Below are positions 25,835 to 37,987 of a stretch of 64,000 nt of DNA, in pieces. The notes under the pieces were generated by a model. That model was not told the origin of the DNA, made no database searches, and worked only from the letters and a program-made list of their open reading frames with translations. Position 1 is the stretch's first letter, and each line of letters opens with the position of its first letter. A program made the position numbers and the translations under genes. Source of the DNA: Streptomyces asoensis (lineage in GTDB: Bacteria; Actinomycetota; Actinomycetes; Streptomycetales; Streptomycetaceae); contig NZ_BNEB01000002.1 of NCBI RefSeq assembly GCF_016860545.1, positions 1,488,001-1,552,000 on the forward strand, in the 5' to 3' direction.

Positions 25835-27739
25835 TCACCGGAACACGTCGTCGGCGTCGTCCCAGCCGAGCACCTCCTCCGGCACGCTCTGCCGCGGCAG
25901 CCGCGCCCGGGCCTGGTACATCGCCTCGATCTCCGCCGCGTAGTGCGCCACGATCGAGTCGCGCCGCAGCTTCATCGAGGGGGTCAGCAGCCCGTTGTTC
26001 TGGTCGAACGGCTGCGGCAGGATACGGAAGGCGCGGATCGACTCCGAGCGGGACACCGCGCTGTTGGCCGCGGCCACCGCCCGCCCGATCTCCTCCCGCA
26101 GGGCGTTCTCCTCGCGGGCCTCCCGGCTCTGGGTGTCGCCGTGCAGCATCAGTGTCCCGCGCCAGTGCGCCAGGAAGTCGGGGTCCAGGGTGATCAGCGC
26201 GCCCACGCAGGGCCGGTTGTCGCCCACCACCACGGCCTGGTGGACGAGCGGATGCATCCGCAGCCGCTGCTCCAGTGCGGCCGGCGCCACACTCTTGCCG
26301 CTGCTGGTGATGATGACGTCCTTCTTGCGGCCGGTGATCGTGAGATAGCCGTCGGAGTCCAGGAACCCGAGGTCGCCGGTGGCCAGCCAGCCGCCCCACA
26401 GCGCGGCCCGCGTCGCGGCCTCGTCGTTGACGTACCCCTGGAACACCGACGGGCCGCGCACCAGGATCTCCCCGTCGTCCGCCACCCGGATGTCCGTGCC
26501 CGGCAGGGCCTGCCCGACCGTGCCGGACTTCTCCCGCCCGAGCGGCTGCATCGTGATCCCGCCGCTGGTCTCGGTCAGGCCGTACCCGTCGTGCACGTAG
26601 ATGCCGATGCCCTCGTAGAAGAGGGAGAGGTCGCGGTGGAGCGGGGAGCCGCCCGAGGTGGCGCGGTGGACGCGGCCGCCGAGCGCCGCGCGGAGTCTGC
26701 GGTACACCGTGCGTTCGAACAGCGCGTGCTGGAGGCGCAGGTCGAAGCCGGGGCCCGAGCCACGGCCGAGGCGCTGCCGCTCGACCGCCGTCGCGAAGTC
26801 CCTGGCCGTCTCGGCGGCCCGCTCGAACAGGGCGCCGCGGCCCGCCTCCTGAGCCACCCGCAGGAAGTTCTTGTAGATCTTCTCGAACACCGACGGCACC
26901 GCGTGCAGATACGTCGGGCGGAAGGTGCGCAGCGACTCGGTCAGCGCCTCCGCGCTGAGATCGGGCTCGTGGGCCATCAGGATGCCGCCCCGCAGGCACA
27001 GGCCCTGGATCATCAGTCCGTACACATGGGAGAACGGCAGGAACGCCAGGACGCTCGCTTGCCGTCCGGCCGGCGCCGCCGTGTGTCCCCAGCCGGCCAG
27101 CAGCGTGTCGCAGGGGCTGGCCAGGCTGCGATGGCTCAGCGCGCAGCCGAGCGGCCGCCCGGACGTGCCGGAGGTGTAGGCGATCACCGCGGTGGAGTCG
27201 GGCAGCACGATCCGGCGCAGCGAGTCCACCGTGGTGAGCGGGACCAGTTCGCCGCGCTTGGCGAGCTGCCCGAACGCCCCGGAGTCCAACTGCCAGACGT
27301 GCCGCAGCGCGGGCAGGGCGGCGCACACCGATCCGACGGTCATGACGCTCTGTTCGTCCTCGACGAGCACGCCCACACAGTTCGCGTCGCGCAGGATCCA
27401 CTCGACCTGTTCACGGGAGGACGTCGGATAGACGGGGACCACCTCGGCGCCGATGGCCCACAGCGCGTGGCAGAGCACCGTCCACTCGTACCGGGTCCGC
27501 GCCATGATCGCGACGCGGTGGCCGGGCGAGATCCCGGACGCCACGAAGCCCTTGGCCAGGTCGGTCACCTCGTCCCGCAGCTCGACGGCGGTGATCTCCT
27601 CCCACTCGGCGGAGGCGCCCTCGGGGCGGCGTGCGAGCACGGGGAGGGTGGGAGTGCGGGCGGCTGTCTCGAAAACGGTGTCGGCAAGCCCTCCGGTCAG
27701 GGGCGTGCCGACGGGGGGAGCGAGGGCGAAGTCGCGCAT
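25835..27739 (-). CDS. Long-chain acyl-CoA ligase-like AMP-forming enzyme
   Basis: A 634-aa ANL-superfamily enzyme of the FadD15 type, which would activate fatty acids to acyl-CoA through an acyl-AMP. The AMP-binding motif reads YTSGTSGRPLGCALSHRSL, with Leu where Lys is usual. DGYGLTETSG, GWLATGDLGFLDSDGYL and the hinge ITGRKKDVIITSSGKSVAP are present. A C-terminal Lys candidate lies in LLTPSMKLRRD. ATG at 27739 has AGGAG 7 nt upstream; the frame extends to 27880 without added motifs. It stands 286 nt after the GCS2-type gene and is probably transcribed alone. Confidence 0.85.
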   Translation of the reverse strand: MRDFALAPPVGTPLTGGLADTVFETAARTPTLPVLARRPEGASAEWEEITAVELRDEVTDLAKGFVASGISPGHRVAIMARTRYEWTVLCHALWAIGAEVVPVYPTSSREQVEWILRDANCVGVLVEDEQSVMTVGSVCAALPALRHVWQLDSGAFGQLAKRGELVPLTTVDSLRRIVLPDSTAVIAYTSGTSGRPLGCALSHRSLASPCDTLLAGWGHTAAPAGRQASVLAFLPFSHVYGLMIQGLCLRGGILMAHEPDLSAEALTESLRTFRPTYLHAVPSVFEKIYKNFLRVAQEAGRGALFERAAETARDFATAVERQRLGRGSGPGFDLRLQHALFERTVYRRLRAALGGRVHRATSGGSPLHRDLSLFYEGIGIYVHDGYGLTETSGGITMQPLGREKSGTVGQALPGTDIRVADDGEILVRGPSVFQGYVNDEAATRAALWGGWLATGDLGFLDSDGYLTITGRKKDVIITSSGKSVAPAALEQRLRMHPLVHQAVVVGDNRPCVGALITLDPDFLAHWRGTLMLHGDTQSREAREENALREEIGRAVAAANSAVSRSESIRAFRILPQPFDQNNGLLTPSMKLRRDSIVAHYAAEIEAMYQARARLPRQSVPEEVLGWDDADDVFR

Positions 27740-27945
27740 GCGCTGCTCCTGTGGTGTACGGGCTGTGACTCCGCCGACGGGAACTGTTATCGACGGTGCC
27801 CGAATGTAGCCCAGGTACGACCGCTTGTGGCCTGGAACGAATAAGTAATCCGCGTTGATGATCTCGGCCGGTCCGCTCACGGCACTCCGGATCGCCCACC
27901 GCCGGTGACGTCGGCGGTCCGGAGGACCAGGAGGGCATGACCCCC

Positions 27946-27989
27946 ATCGATCCCGACCCCGGACCCGATCGATCCCGACCCCGGACCCG
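27946..27989. repeat. 22-bp tandem duplication
   Basis: Two exact copies of a 22-bp unit (27946-27967 and 27968-27989), containing GATCCCGACCCCGGACCC, lie between the GCS2 gene and the acyl-CoA ligase gene. No function is apparent. The rest of 27740-28025 shows no gene. Confidence 0.8.
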
Positions 27990-28025
27990 ATCGCACCACC
28001 GGACCGGAACCGGGCGACGGCGGCC

Positions 28026-29114
28026 TCAGGCCTGGGTGTGCCGCACGCAGGCGGCGACCACCTCGCGCAGACTGCCCGTGCGCTTCCACACCTCGCGCTG
28101 GACCACCGACCCGTTGCCGTCGCGCAGCAGGCGCGCGCAGGACGTACGGGCCCGCTCGAGGTCGCCGCTGTCCGCCAGCGCGTCCTCGACGTGCTCCAGC
28201 AGGGCCCCCACCACCGTCCCGGCCGGGGCGCGCCGCATGGTCACCGGGTGCAGCAGCTCACCGGTGAGGCCCGAGCGGGCGGCCCGCCAGCCCGCCAGCC
28301 GCAGCAGACTCACGCTGTGGTCCAGCGGTGCACGGCCCGCCCGCCAGTCCCGGGCGGCCGTCTCGACGAGCCCGCGCACCAGCGTGGCGATCAGCAGGGC
28401 GGTGTCCGCGTGCAGACAGACGTCCGCGACCCGCACCTCCACCGTGGGATAGCGCGCCGACAGCCGGGCGTCGAAGTAGATCATCCCCTCGTCGAGGACC
28501 GTCCCCGTGGACACCATGTCCGCCACCCGCCGGTGGTACCCGTCCGCCGAACCGAACAGTTCGGTCGGACCGGCCGACGGCCAGCGCTGCCACACACGGC
28601 TGCGGTAACTGCTGTAGTCCGTCTCCGCGCCCTGCCAGAACGGTGAGTTGGCGCTCAGCGCCATGAGCACGGACAGCCACGGCCTGATCCGGTCCACGAC
28701 CGCGACGCCCTCGTCGTCGGAGTCCACCGAGACATGCACATGGCAGCCGCACACCATCTGTTCACGCGTCGCGATGCCGTACTGCTCGGCCATCCACTGG
28801 TAGCGCTCGTTCGGGCTGACCGACGGGCGCACCGGCAGCGGGGAGGTGGCGAGCGCGGCGACCGCGCAGCCGGCCTCGTCCGCATGCCGGGCCGCCTCCC
28901 CGCGTATGCGGACGATCTCCGCGCCGAGTTCCCCCATGCCCGACTGCGGGTGGGTGTTGAACTCCAGCATCTGGCTGTGCAGTTCCTTCTCGAACACGTC
29001 CTCGTCCACCCCGCGCCGGGAGACGCGGGCGAGGACGGCGGCGGACAGGGCCCGAGGCTCCCCGCTCTCCGGGTCGACGAGGAGGAGCTCCTCCTCCACT
29101 CCGACGGTGCGCAC
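28026..29114 (-). CDS. Carboxylate-amine ligase, GCS2/YbdK family
   Basis: A 362-aa enzyme of the glutamate-cysteine ligase 2 family. It opens RTVGVEEELLLVDPESGEP, the family hallmark. It also shows CGCHVHVSVDSDDEGV and VEVRVADVCLHADTALLIA. Family members ligate amino acids to carboxylates with ATP; the substrate here is unknown. Actinomycetes use mycothiol, so a true glutathione role is doubtful. The GTG start at 29114 follows AGAAAGG. It lies 57 nt after glgB in the same direction, so it may be the last gene of the glgE operon. Confidence 0.85.
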   Translation of the reverse strand: MRTVGVEEELLLVDPESGEPRALSAAVLARVSRRGVDEDVFEKELHSQMLEFNTHPQSGMGELGAEIVRIRGEAARHADEAGCAVAALATSPLPVRPSVSPNERYQWMAEQYGIATREQMVCGCHVHVSVDSDDEGVAVVDRIRPWLSVLMALSANSPFWQGAETDYSSYRSRVWQRWPSAGPTELFGSADGYHRRVADMVSTGTVLDEGMIYFDARLSARYPTVEVRVADVCLHADTALLIATLVRGLVETAARDWRAGRAPLDHSVSLLRLAGWRAARSGLTGELLHPVTMRRAPAGTVVGALLEHVEDALADSGDLERARTSCARLLRDGNGSVVQREVWKRTGSLREVVAACVRHTQA

Positions 29115-29171
29115 GGTCTGCGGCCTTTCTGTGGCGGGTGGTACGCACCCGGCTGCCCCGTCCGGTGTCGT

Positions 29172-31376
29172 TCACACGGCCGGCGGCGTCAGCCAGACGG
29201 TGGCCAGCGGCGGCAGCGTGAGCGAGATCCCCCCGTCCTTCGGCACGAGCGGCGACGGGTGGACGACACCGCTGCCGCCGTACCGCTCGGCGTCGGTGTT
29301 GAGCACCTCGTGCCAGGCCGGCACGTCCCCGGGCACGGCGAGACGGTAGTCGTGGCGCACGACCGGCGAGAAGTTGCTGACGGCGAGCAGCGGCCGCCCC
29401 TGCGCGCCGTACCGGAGGAACGCGAAGACGTTGTCCTCGGCGGCGTCACCGACCACCCACCGGAACCCGGCCGGATCGGTGTCGCGCTCCCACAGGGCCG
29501 CGTTCGCCCGGTAGACGGTGTTGAGGTCCCGCACCAGGTCCCGCACCCCCAGGTGATCGCCCGCGGACGCGTAACCGGGGTCCGTCAGCCACCACTCGGG
29601 GCCGTGCGCCTCGGACCACTCGGCGCCCTGGGCGAACTCCTGGCCCATGAAGAGGAGCTGCTTGCCCGGGTGGGCCCACATGAACCCCAGGTACGCGCGG
29701 TGGTTGGCACGCCGCTGCCACCAGTCGCCGGGCATCTTGGAGACCAGCGCCTGCTTGCCGTGGACGACCTCGTCGTGCGAGATGGGCAGCACGTAGTTCT
29801 CGCTGTACGCGTACACCATCGAGAAGGTCATCTCGTTGTGGTGGTACTTGCGGTGCACCGGCTCCTTCGCGATGTACTCCAGGGAGTCGTGCATCCAGCC
29901 CATGTTCCACTTCAGGCCGAAGCCCAGACCGCCGCTGTCGGTCGGCCTGGTCACCCCTTCCCAAGCGGTGGACTCCTCCGCGATCGTGACGACCCCGGGG
30001 TTGCGGCGGTAGACCGTCGCGTTCATCTCCTGGAGGAACGCCTTCGCGTCCAGGTCCTCCCGGCCGCCGAACACATTGGGGGTCCACCCCCCGGAGTCCC
30101 GCGAGTAGTCGAGATAGAGCATGGAGGCGACGGCGTCCACCCGCAGCCCGTCGACGTGGAACTCCTCGCACCAGTACGTGGCGTTGGCCACGAGGAAGTT
30201 GCGCACCTCGGTCCGCCCGAAGTCGAACTCGAACGTCCCCCAGTCCGGGTGCTCCGCCCGCCGTGCGTCACCGGGCTCGTACAGCGGTTCCCCGTCGAAC
30301 CGGCCGAGGGCCCAGTCGTCCTTGGGGAAGTGCGCCGGCACCCAGTCCACGATCACGCCGACCCCGGCCCGGTGCAGGGCGTCCACCAGGTACTTGAAGT
30401 CGTCGGGCGTGCCGAGCCGGGCGGTGGGCGCGTAGAACCCGGTCACCTGGTAGCCCCAGGAGCCGGAGAACGGGTGCTGGGCCACCGGCATGAACTCCAC
30501 GTGGGTGAAGCCCAGACCGGTGACGTACGGGGGGAGCTCTTCGGCCAGCTGACGGTAGGTCAGTCCTGGCCGCCAGGACGGGAGGTGGACCTCGTAGACG
30601 GAGAACGGCGCCTCGTGGACGGGCACGTCTCCCCGGTGCGCCATCCACTCCTCGTCGGACCACTCGTGGTGCGAGACGTGCACGATCGACGCGGTGTCCG
30701 GCGGCACCTCGGCGCGCCGGGCCATCGGGTCGGCCTTGAGGAAGCGGTGACCGTGCCGGGAGGTGATCTCGAACTTGTACCGGGCGCCTTCGCCGATCCC
30801 GGGCAGGAACAGCTCCCACACCCCGGACGAGCCGAGCGACCGCATCGGGAAGGCGGTGCCGTCCCAGAAGCAGAAGTCACCGGCGACGCGCACCCCCTGG
30901 GCGTTGGGCGCCCACACCGTGAACCGGGTCCCGATCACCCCCTGGTGGGCCATCGGCTCCGCGCCCAGCGCCTTCCACAGCTCCTCGTGGCGCCCCTCAC
31001 GGACGAGGTGCAGGTCCAGGTCGCCGAGGGCGGGAAGGAAGCGGTAGGGGTCGTCCACCTTGTGCTCGGCGCCCTCGTACGACACCAGCAGCGTGTACGC
31101 GGGCACCTCGGCCAGCGGCAGGACGACGGAGAAGAGGCCGTCGCCCTCCGAGACCAGCGCGGTGGGATCGCCGTCGATCACGACGCTCACGGCGTCGGCG
31201 AACGGCCGCAGCGCGCGGAAGGCGATCCCGCCGGGCACCGGGTGCGCGCCCAGCAGGGCGTGCGGGTCGTGGTGGGCGCCCGCGAGCAGGCGCCCGCGGT
31301 CGGCCGGGTCGAGCGCGGGCGCCGTGCGCGCGCGGGGGCCGGCCGACTCGGGCGGAGAGGTGTCACGCAGGGCCAC
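29172..31376 (-). CDS. glgB: 1,4-alpha-glucan branching enzyme
   Basis: A 734-aa GH13 branching enzyme that forms alpha-1,6 branches in glucan. An N-terminal extension and CBM48-like domain ([18 protein letters not shown]) precede the catalytic barrel. The barrel motifs are [26 protein letters not shown] with the nucleophile Asp, [13 protein letters not shown] with the acid Glu, and SHDEVVHGK. The C-terminal beta domain ends in LPPLATVWL. The GTG start at 31376 has AGGAGG 9 nt upstream. Its start is 5 nt from the end of the maltokinase gene, so the operon is tight. Confidence 0.95.
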   Translation of the reverse strand: MALRDTSPPESAGPRARTAPALDPADRGRLLAGAHHDPHALLGAHPVPGGIAFRALRPFADAVSVVIDGDPTALVSEGDGLFSVVLPLAEVPAYTLLVSYEGAEHKVDDPYRFLPALGDLDLHLVREGRHEELWKALGAEPMAHQGVIGTRFTVWAPNAQGVRVAGDFCFWDGTAFPMRSLGSSGVWELFLPGIGEGARYKFEITSRHGHRFLKADPMARRAEVPPDTASIVHVSHHEWSDEEWMAHRGDVPVHEAPFSVYEVHLPSWRPGLTYRQLAEELPPYVTGLGFTHVEFMPVAQHPFSGSWGYQVTGFYAPTARLGTPDDFKYLVDALHRAGVGVIVDWVPAHFPKDDWALGRFDGEPLYEPGDARRAEHPDWGTFEFDFGRTEVRNFLVANATYWCEEFHVDGLRVDAVASMLYLDYSRDSGGWTPNVFGGREDLDAKAFLQEMNATVYRRNPGVVTIAEESTAWEGVTRPTDSGGLGFGLKWNMGWMHDSLEYIAKEPVHRKYHHNEMTFSMVYAYSENYVLPISHDEVVHGKQALVSKMPGDWWQRRANHRAYLGFMWAHPGKQLLFMGQEFAQGAEWSEAHGPEWWLTDPGYASAGDHLGVRDLVRDLNTVYRANAALWERDTDPAGFRWVVGDAAEDNVFAFLRYGAQGRPLLAVSNFSPVVRHDYRLAVPGDVPAWHEVLNTDAERYGGSGVVHPSPLVPKDGGISLTLPPLATVWLTPPAV

Positions 31377-31381
31377 AGGGG

Positions 31382-32752
31382 TCAGCCTCCTCGGACGGCG
31401 AGTCGTTCGATCGCCGCCATGGGTACGGGCAGCCAGTCGGGGCGGTTACGGGCCTCGTACAGCACTTCGTACACGGCCCGGTCCGTCTCGTAGGCACGCA
31501 GCAGGGCATGCTTCTTACGGGGGTCCCAGCCCGCGCGGGCGGCATATCCCGCGCAGTACGCCTCACGGCAGCGGCGCGCCCACTCCGGTCGCCAGGGGCG
31601 GCGCTGGCGGGCGGCGTAGTCGAACGAGCGCAGCATTCCGGCGATGTCCCGGACGGGGGAGTGGGCGCTGCGCCGCTCGGCCAGCGGCCGGGACGGCTCG
31701 CCCTCGAAGTCGATGACGAACCAGTCGCGTCCGGCCCGCAGGACCTGCCCGAGGTGCAGGTCCCCGTGGATCCGCTGGGCGGGCGGTCCCGCGTCACAGA
31801 CGGAGAGCGCGCCGAAGGCGGTGATCAGACCGGGCACGAACGGGCGCAGGGCCGGCACGTGGTGCGCGGCCGCCTCCAGCCGCTCGGTCATCGCCGCAGC
31901 CGTCCGCCCGTCCCCGGCGCCAGGCCCCGCCGGGAGCGCCGCGGCGAGCGCGAGGTGCACGTCGGCGGTGGCCCGCCCGAGCTCCTCGGCCTCCGCGGTG
32001 AAGTCCTCGCCGCGCGCGAGGGCGCGCAGCGCCAGCGTCCAGCCGTCCGACGCGTCGGGCAGGAACGGCTGGAGCACGCCCAGCGTCGCCTCCTGCGGAT
32101 GGGTGGTGCGGAACCAGGCGACGGGCGCGGGCACCCGCCCGCACCCCTGTCCGGCCAGCGCGACCGGCACCTCCAGATCCGGGTTCACCCCCGGCTGGAT
32201 GCGCCGGAAGATCTTCAGGATGAAGGCGTCCCCGTACACCAGCGAGGTGTTGGACTGCTCGGCCTCCAGCAGCCGCGGCGCCAGTCCGGGCGGCAGCGAC
32301 ACGGACGGATCGGACTCGAAGCACAGCGGGCCCAGCGTGCCGGGGTGCCGCATCCGCTCCAGCAGCAGATGCGCGGACCGGGGGTCCTGGAGGGCGTCGT
32401 GGACGGTGAGCCCGGCCATCGGCCCTTCCTCCACCCTGCCGATCAGCGCCCGCCCGAGCCGCGGCGACAGGTGTTCCTGCACGCCGAGGAGCAGCTGGTA
32501 GCAGTCCCCCGCGGGCGGCGTGCCCCCCGGCGTCGGGACCCCCGACTGGTCGGCGTGCACGAGCAGATGGAGACAGCCCGGATACAGCTCCGTCATCGAC
32601 AGCATGCGCAGATCGGTCAGGGGCCGGTCCTTGCCGGCGAACCAGCGCTGCCGCGGCAGCCACTCGCACAGCAGTGCTGCCAGCGGCCCGGCGGAGCGCA
32701 CTCCGCCCGGGCCGCCGGAGCCGCTCGGTCGCAAGGGAGCGGTCTTCGTCAC
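31382..32752 (-). CDS. mak: Maltokinase
   Basis: A 456-aa aminoglycoside-phosphotransferase-fold kinase that makes maltose 1-phosphate from maltose and ATP, the donor for GlgE. The N-terminal cap domain reads [19 protein letters not shown]. The catalytic loop is [15 protein letters not shown], and the metal-binding segment is [17 protein letters not shown]. The GTG start at 32752 follows GGAAAGGATGG. It lies between treS and glgB with gaps of 28 and 5 nt. TreS provides the maltose. The gene is often named pep2 in Streptomyces. Confidence 0.93.
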   Translation of the reverse strand: MTKTAPLRPSGSGGPGGVRSAGPLAALLCEWLPRQRWFAGKDRPLTDLRMLSMTELYPGCLHLLVHADQSGVPTPGGTPPAGDCYQLLLGVQEHLSPRLGRALIGRVEEGPMAGLTVHDALQDPRSAHLLLERMRHPGTLGPLCFESDPSVSLPPGLAPRLLEAEQSNTSLVYGDAFILKIFRRIQPGVNPDLEVPVALAGQGCGRVPAPVAWFRTTHPQEATLGVLQPFLPDASDGWTLALRALARGEDFTAEAEELGRATADVHLALAAALPAGPGAGDGRTAAAMTERLEAAAHHVPALRPFVPGLITAFGALSVCDAGPPAQRIHGDLHLGQVLRAGRDWFVIDFEGEPSRPLAERRSAHSPVRDIAGMLRSFDYAARQRRPWRPEWARRCREAYCAGYAARAGWDPRKKHALLRAYETDRAVYEVLYEARNRPDWLPVPMAAIERLAVRGG

Positions 32753-32780
32753 GGTGACCCATCCTTTCCCCGGTGCTCGC

Positions 32781-34517
<1,737 letters not shown>

Positions 34518-34549
34518 GGCGGGCTGGGGCCTCCGATCGGCGGTGCGGG

Positions 34550-36505
34550 TCACCGGACGAGGAACACGTGGGCGGGCGACCGGCCGGGCTCCAGGCGCAC
34601 GTAGTTCGTCCTGCCCCAGGCGTACGTCTCGCCGGTCAGTTCGTCGTGCACGGACAGGGCTGCGCCGTCGTCCAGGCCGAGTTGCGGCATGTCCAACGAC
34701 ACCGTCGCCTCCTGGGTGTGGTGGGGGTCGAGGTTGACGACCACCAGAACCGTGTTCGAACCCGCGCGTTTGCTGTACGCGATGACCGACGGATTGTCCG
34801 TGTCGTGGAATCGGAGGTTGCGCAGTCGGTGCAGGGCGGGGTTGGCGCGGCGGACGGCGTTGAGGCGGGTGACGAGGGGGGCGATGGTGGTGCCCTCGCG
34901 TTCGGCGGCGTCCCAGTCGCGGGGTTTGAGCTGGTACTTCTCGGAGTCGAGGTATTCCTCGGAGCCCTCGCGCAGGGGGGTGTTCTCGCACAGTTCGTAG
35001 CCGCTGTACAGGCCCCAGGTGGGGGAGAGGGTCGCGGCCAGGACGGCGCGGATCTCGAAGGCGGGGCGGCCGCCGTGCTGGAGGTAGGCGTGCAGGATGT
35101 CGGGGGTGTTGGCGAAGAGGTTGGGCCGCATGTAGGAGGCGGCCTCCCCCGACAGTTCGGTGAGGTACTGCGTCAGTTCTTCCTTGGTGTTGCGCCAGGT
35201 GAAGTAGGTGTAGGACTGCTGGAAGCCGATCTGGCCCAGGGTGTGCATCATCGCGGGGCGGGTGAAGGCCTCGGCGAGGAAGATCACGTCGGGGTCGGTG
35301 CGGTTGACCTCGGTGATGACGCGTTCCCAGAAGACGACCGGTTTGGTGTGGGGGTTGTCCACGCGGAAGATGCGCACCCCGTGGCCCATCCAGTGGCGCA
35401 GGACGCGCACGGTCTCGCCGATCAGGCCGTCGAGGTCGGCGTCGAAGGCGACGGGGTAGATGTCCTGGTACTTCTTCGGCGGGTTCTCGGCGTGCGCGAT
35501 GGTGCCGTCGGGGCGGTGGTGGAACCACTCGGGGTGCTTGTGGACCCAGGGGTGGTCGGGGGAGCACTGGAGTGCGAAGTCGAGGGCGATCTCCAGGCCG
35601 AGGTCGCGGGCCTGCCCGACGAACCAGGTGAAGTCCTCCAGGGTGCCCAGATCGGGGTGGACGGCGTCGTGGCCGCCCTCCGGCGAGCCGATGGCCCACG
35701 GCACCCCGACGTCGTCGGGCCCGGCGTCGAGGGTGTTGTTGCGGCCCTTGCGGAACGTCGTCCCGATCGGATGGATCGGCGGCAGGTACACGACGTCGAA
35801 ACCCATCGCGGCGATGGCCGGCAACCGCCGCGCGGCCGTCCGGAACGTCCCGTGCGGAGTCTGCGCCGTCCCCTCCGAACGGGGGAAGAACTCGTACCAC
35901 GAGCCGTACAGCGCCCGCTCCCGCTCCACCAGCAGCGGCAACGCCTGCGACGCGGTGACCAGCTCCCGCAGCGGATACCGGGCCAGCACCGCGTCCACCT
36001 GCGGCGTCAGCGCCGCCGCGTAGCGCTCGGCGACCGGTGCCGAGTCGTCGAGCAGCTTCTTCGCCGCGTCGCGCAGCAGGGTCCGCTCCGGTCCGCGCGG
36101 GGCGCGGGCGGCGGCCCGCTCGTACAGCAGTCCGCCCTCCTCCAGGACCAGCCCCTGGTCGATGCCCGCCGGGATCTTGATCTCCGCGTGGCGCCGCCAG
36201 GTCGTGATCGGATCGCTCCACGCCTCCACCGTGTACGTCCAGCGGCCCATGGCGTCCGGGGTGACGTCGGCTCCCCAGCGGTCGCTGCCGGGGGTGAGCT
36301 CGTGCATCGGTGTCCAGGGCCCGCGGCCGCCGTCGGGACCCTTGAGGACCACGTTGGCGCCGATGGCGTCGTGGCCCTCACGGAACACCGTGGCGGAGAT
36401 CCGCACCGTCTCCCCGGTCACGGCTTTCGCCGGCCGTCTCCCGCACTCGACGCGCGGTTCGACGTCCCGGACCGGGATCCGGCCGATCGCCCTGGTGGAC
36501 TTCAC
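34550..36505 (-). CDS. glgE: Alpha-1,4-glucan:maltose-1-phosphate maltosyltransferase
   Basis: A 651-aa GH13_3 enzyme that extends alpha-glucan with maltosyl units from maltose 1-phosphate. An N-terminal beta domain ([16 protein letters not shown]) and helical bundle precede the barrel. Motifs are [52 protein letters not shown] with the Asp nucleophile, and [14 protein letters not shown] with the acid Glu. The GTG start at 36505 has TGGAGGT 8 nt upstream. It is the first gene of the operon glgE-treS-mak-glgB. A terminator-like dyad at 36539-36574 separates it from the DUF5133 gene. Confidence 0.95.
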   Translation of the reverse strand: MKSTRAIGRIPVRDVEPRVECGRRPAKAVTGETVRISATVFREGHDAIGANVVLKGPDGGRGPWTPMHELTPGSDRWGADVTPDAMGRWTYTVEAWSDPITTWRRHAEIKIPAGIDQGLVLEEGGLLYERAAARAPRGPERTLLRDAAKKLLDDSAPVAERYAAALTPQVDAVLARYPLRELVTASQALPLLVERERALYGSWYEFFPRSEGTAQTPHGTFRTAARRLPAIAAMGFDVVYLPPIHPIGTTFRKGRNNTLDAGPDDVGVPWAIGSPEGGHDAVHPDLGTLEDFTWFVGQARDLGLEIALDFALQCSPDHPWVHKHPEWFHHRPDGTIAHAENPPKKYQDIYPVAFDADLDGLIGETVRVLRHWMGHGVRIFRVDNPHTKPVVFWERVITEVNRTDPDVIFLAEAFTRPAMMHTLGQIGFQQSYTYFTWRNTKEELTQYLTELSGEAASYMRPNLFANTPDILHAYLQHGGRPAFEIRAVLAATLSPTWGLYSGYELCENTPLREGSEEYLDSEKYQLKPRDWDAAEREGTTIAPLVTRLNAVRRANPALHRLRNLRFHDTDNPSVIAYSKRAGSNTVLVVVNLDPHHTQEATVSLDMPQLGLDDGAALSVHDELTGETYAWGRTNYVRLEPGRSPAHVFLVR

Positions 36506-36538
36506 CTTTGCACCTCCATTGGCTGAAAATGGCTGCGA

Positions 36539-36574
36539 CCGCCCGGTGTTGGGCGATCGGACCGCACCGGGCGG
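36539..36574 (-). terminator. Hairpin between DUF5133 gene and glgE
   Basis: CCGCCCGGTG (36539-36548) pairs with CACCGGGCGG (36565-36574) around a 16-nt loop. It lies 5 nt after the DUF5133 stop on the minus strand and could end that transcript or act in the glgE leader. Confidence 0.5.
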
Positions 36575-36578
36575 AGCG

Positions 36579-36878
36579 CTACGTCTCCGCCGGCAGACAG
36601 GGCACGGACCGCGTCACCGTGAGCCGTGCGACGCCGGTCCTCACGTTCGGGGCCCTGCGCTCCCGGCGGAGGGTGTCCGTGCCGGCGCGCAGGTACTGCT
36701 CGGCCGCGTCGGCGGCCTCCCGGGCGCAGCGTTTGCCCATCAGCACGCACAGCGTGTAGCCGCAGTCCTCGAAAGCGGCCCGCGCGGTGCGGTCGTCGGG
36801 CCGCGCCAGCATGTCCCGCTCCCAGGCCCGGTAGCTGCGCAAGGTTCTGGCGACTTCGGTCTTCGCTGGTTGCAGCAT
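36579..36878 (-). CDS. DUF5133 small protein
   Basis: A 99-aa protein starting MLQPAKTEVARTLRSYRAWE, then a helix with FEDCGYTLCVLMGKRCAREA. This matches the layout of the 1740-1982 protein (DLAYTLCVSTGTRD). ATG at 36878 was chosen because family members begin ML.P; the frame extends to 36983. The function is unknown. It is divergent from the degenerate GHKL gene at 37174. Confidence 0.7.
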   Translation of the reverse strand: MLQPAKTEVARTLRSYRAWERDMLARPDDRTARAAFEDCGYTLCVLMGKRCAREAADAAEQYLRAGTDTLRRERRAPNVRTGVARLTVTRSVPCLPAET

Positions 36879-37173
36879 CGCGCTGGTCACCTTCCGGGAG
36901 TTCAAGAGGTACGTCGCTCGAGGCGAGCGGGTCGGCCCTACCCATAGAGGCGCGAAAAGCGTCCAACCTCTTGAGGCCTTCACTTATGGTGCACGGCGCA
37001 TCACCCAACGTCCTGTTGGATCTTGGTCGTGGTGTGCTCGTGTTGCACGAATGGCGTAGCAGCCCCACTGTGGTTGTGACTCTGAAGCGATAACCGCTCA
37101 CGCTTCGTAAGGGAAACTCTGGCCCGTCGGGCCGAGCAGGAGTGGGAGCCTCGCCGGTGAGGAGCGAACGACG
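36879..37173. other. 295-bp divergent regulatory region
   Basis: Separates the DUF5133 and degenerate GHKL genes. No gene is seen. On the minus strand GGGTAG occurs with GCTT 13 nt upstream, which is too short for a good SigB match. The region is less G+C rich than its surroundings. The plus strand has a clear ribosome site (GAGGAGCGA) before 37174, but no convincing promoter. Confidence 0.4.
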
Positions 37174-37686
37174 ATGAAGACAGCAGTCCCCTGCTACTAC
37201 CACCTCGATGTGGACGTGAGTGCGGAACGGGTCGGACAGGTCAGGCGGATACTGACCGCTCACCTTCAGTACTGGGACCTGGAGGCGCATGTCGAGACGG
37301 TGTGCCGCGGCACCGACATGCTGCTGACGGCCGTCCACGAACACGCCACCGACAAGCACACCTCGATCGAGATGTGGTGGAACGGGCAGCACCTGATCAC
37401 GGCCGTCGGCGGCGCCGACCACCGGCTGCGTCCCGACCTGGACCTGCGGGTCTGCCTGGAGCGCATCGCCGCGATGAGCGACGGCTGGGGCTGCTGTGCC
37501 ACGGACGCCGGCACCAAGGTCATCTGGTTCTCGCAGCGGGCCCGCTCGGGCGAGCGCGTCCCGCTGGTGCCGACCACGCCCGTGCCCGACGTGTGGGAAG
37601 GGCTCCAGGTTCCCCGGGAACTGCCGGTCGCGACCCTGGTCGCCCCGGCGTACGGGCAGCGCGGCCTGTTGGAGGCCGCCAGGTGA
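37174..37686 (+). CDS. Degenerate GHKL-type regulatory protein
   Basis: A 170-aa protein beginning MKTAVPCYYHLDVDVSAERV, a conserved Streptomyces family. The middle follows the GHKL anti-sigma fold: helix, TDMLLTAVHEHATDKH in place of the N-box, a strand IEMWWNGQHLITAVGG, and closing VIWFSQR. The catalytic Asn of the N-box is replaced by His and no glycine-rich lid is seen. It may therefore bind a partner without kinase activity; this is inference. ATG at 37174 has GAGGAG 8 nt upstream. Two strong hairpins follow its stop. Confidence 0.7.
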   Translation: MKTAVPCYYHLDVDVSAERVGQVRRILTAHLQYWDLEAHVETVCRGTDMLLTAVHEHATDKHTSIEMWWNGQHLITAVGGADHRLRPDLDLRVCLERIAAMSDGWGCCATDAGTKVIWFSQRARSGERVPLVPTTPVPDVWEGLQVPRELPVATLVAPAYGQRGLLEAAR

Positions 37687-37707
37687 CCTCGCGGCCACGC
37701 CGCGAGG
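37687..37707 (+). terminator. 9-bp hairpin immediately after stop
   Basis: CCTCGCGGC and GCCGCGAGG flank a CAC loop. The hairpin begins at the base after the stop codon of the 37174 gene. Confidence 0.6.
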
Positions 37708-37725
37708 ACGCCGAGGACCGCGGTA

Positions 37726-37756
37726 CCGGGGCGCCCGCCAGGAGCGGGCGCCCCGG
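37726..37756. terminator. Perfect 13-bp hairpin
   Basis: CCGGGGCGCCCGC and GCGGGCGCCCCGG flank a 5-nt loop, followed by TTCG. With the hairpin at 37687 it probably forms a double, possibly bidirectional, terminator between the GHKL-like gene and the convergent VOC gene. The rest of 37757-37987 shows nothing. Confidence 0.8.
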
Positions 37757-37987
37757 TTCGCCGGGCGCGGGCGCGGACTTGCCGACTGCGACGGAGAGGC
37801 CACCTGCCTGGACCGGCCTGCACCGCGACGCCGAGCGGGGTGACGACAACGCCTGCTGCCGGAACGGCGAAGTCGCCTGGGGCGACCGGCGGTTGACCGG
37901 CGAGCGGCGGGCGGGCAGCCGGCGCTGAGGGACTTCCGCAGTCCGAACGTGCTCAGTCCCATCGTGCTCGCGCCGACGGTGCGACGC

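Noticed and set aside
36900..36970. GGGTAG with GCTT 13 nt upstream, minus strand, before DUF5133
   Set aside because: Spacing is shorter than the 14-16 nt of the SigB consensus.
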